A stretch of 23,727 bases of DNA, taken from an uncultured Lachnospiraceae bacterium. GTDB taxonomy: Bacteria > Bacillota_A > Clostridia > Lachnospirales > Lachnospiraceae. Location: positions 1 through 23,727 of the forward strand of contig CADCIU010000043.1 in the NCBI GenBank assembly GCA_902801585.1, in the 5' to 3' direction. The first letter of the stretch is position 1. Each line of letters begins with the position of its first letter. A program made the translations under genes and the position numbers. Positions 23,432 to 23,727 of the stretch are shown here, piece after piece. The notes beneath the pieces are model-generated. The model was not told where the DNA came from and did no database searches. It saw only the letters and a list, made by a program, of their open reading frames with translations.

Positions 23432-23476
23432 AGCTCCCGCTTACGGCGACAAAACCGGTAAGCGGGAGCTTTTTTG
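23432..23476 (+). terminator. terminator of the M14 peptidase gene
   Basis: Arms 23432-23444 and 23458-23470 (AGCTCCCGCTTAC and its complement, 13 bp) are followed by a T-run. It lies about 30 bases after the stop codon. Confidence 0.92.
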
Positions 23477-23727
23477 GGAAAGGCACCTGTCACTATAAAA
23501 ATCCATAAATGAGTTTACTGATCCTTAATGGTCTAGAATCGCTTCCTGGGGACGATATTATTTTGGAAATGACGTTCTGTACCGGAAACCTTTCCTGATT
23601 CAATGTTATATTACAACTCTATGAAGTTCTAATAGTTTTCTCAGGACTCGGCAGCCGATTTCCTTTCTAGATAAAACATCTGACGTATGCTAAGATAAAC
23701 ACATACATCTTATGTTTTCAACACTAT
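23477..23727. other. AT-rich terminal stretch with no recognised feature
   Basis: No coding frame, hairpin or repeat copy could be supported on either strand. It may be the upstream control region of a gene beyond the window. Confidence 0.5.

Noticed and set aside
1..23727. tRNA, rRNA or transposase genes
   Set aside because: No cloverleaf, rRNA signature or transposase/integrase motif could be found on either strand by reading.

Overview
The window looks like chromosomal DNA of a gut-type anaerobic Clostridia (Bacillota), most likely a Lachnospiraceae-like organism. This is inferred from strong AAGGAGG-type ribosome binding sites, a BspA-like leucine-rich-repeat surface protein with choline-binding-type wall repeats, a GH36 alpha-galactosidase, a FucO-type iron alcohol dehydrogenase, a TPP-riboswitch-controlled thiXYZ operon, and many short 'GGGGACGGTTCT' repeats of a kind common in Clostridia. 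No taxonomic marker gene is present, so the assignment is an inference.

Layout. Positions 1-240 hold no convincing protein but fold into a series of perfect hairpins, which suggests a structured non-coding RNA (possibly raiA-type). On the minus strand, 312-3038 encodes a secreted modular protein (FnIII-like, BspA LRRs, an R-S-E-type ADP-ribosyltransferase-like domain, wall-binding repeats), and 3423-5615 encodes a GH36 alpha-galactosidase. Both genes are closely bordered by short palindromic repeats, and a roughly 296-bp foldback composite lies upstream of the galactosidase. On the plus strand, 6071-6904 is an S66 LD-carboxypeptidase. A small decayed SHOCT-like remnant and a FucO-like dehydrogenase (7197-8342) follow on the minus strand.

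From 8546 everything intact is on the plus strand. A translationally coupled pair (unknown protein plus membrane-anchored SGNH-like protein) is followed by a repeat pair, a gene remnant and a LysR regulator with a palindrome over its own promoter. Next comes a cluster of four genes: a zinc-ribbon double AAA+ ATPase, a second zinc-ribbon protein with a possible PH-like fold, an HD phosphohydrolase whose C-terminus and stop codon come from a repeat, and an AT-richer multi-pass membrane protein. This cluster is the best candidate in the window for an undescribed system, but joint function is inferred only from shared domains and order.

The thiamin block (16596-19986) is the clearest functional unit: promoter, TPP riboswitch, terminator, a thiamine-binding YkoF/MTH1187-type protein, ThiX permease, ThiY lipoprotein and ThiZ ATPase, closed by a terminator. 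Together they should import thiamin or a pyrimidine precursor and be shut off when TPP is plentiful. A large M14-type zinc carboxypeptidase lipoprotein (20137-23403) ends at a strong terminator, and the last ~250 bases show no gene.

At least 15 copies of the short repeat occur. All share a core and differ in flanking arms that stay complementary, which suggests a REP-type element mobilised in trans, because no transposase is encoded here.
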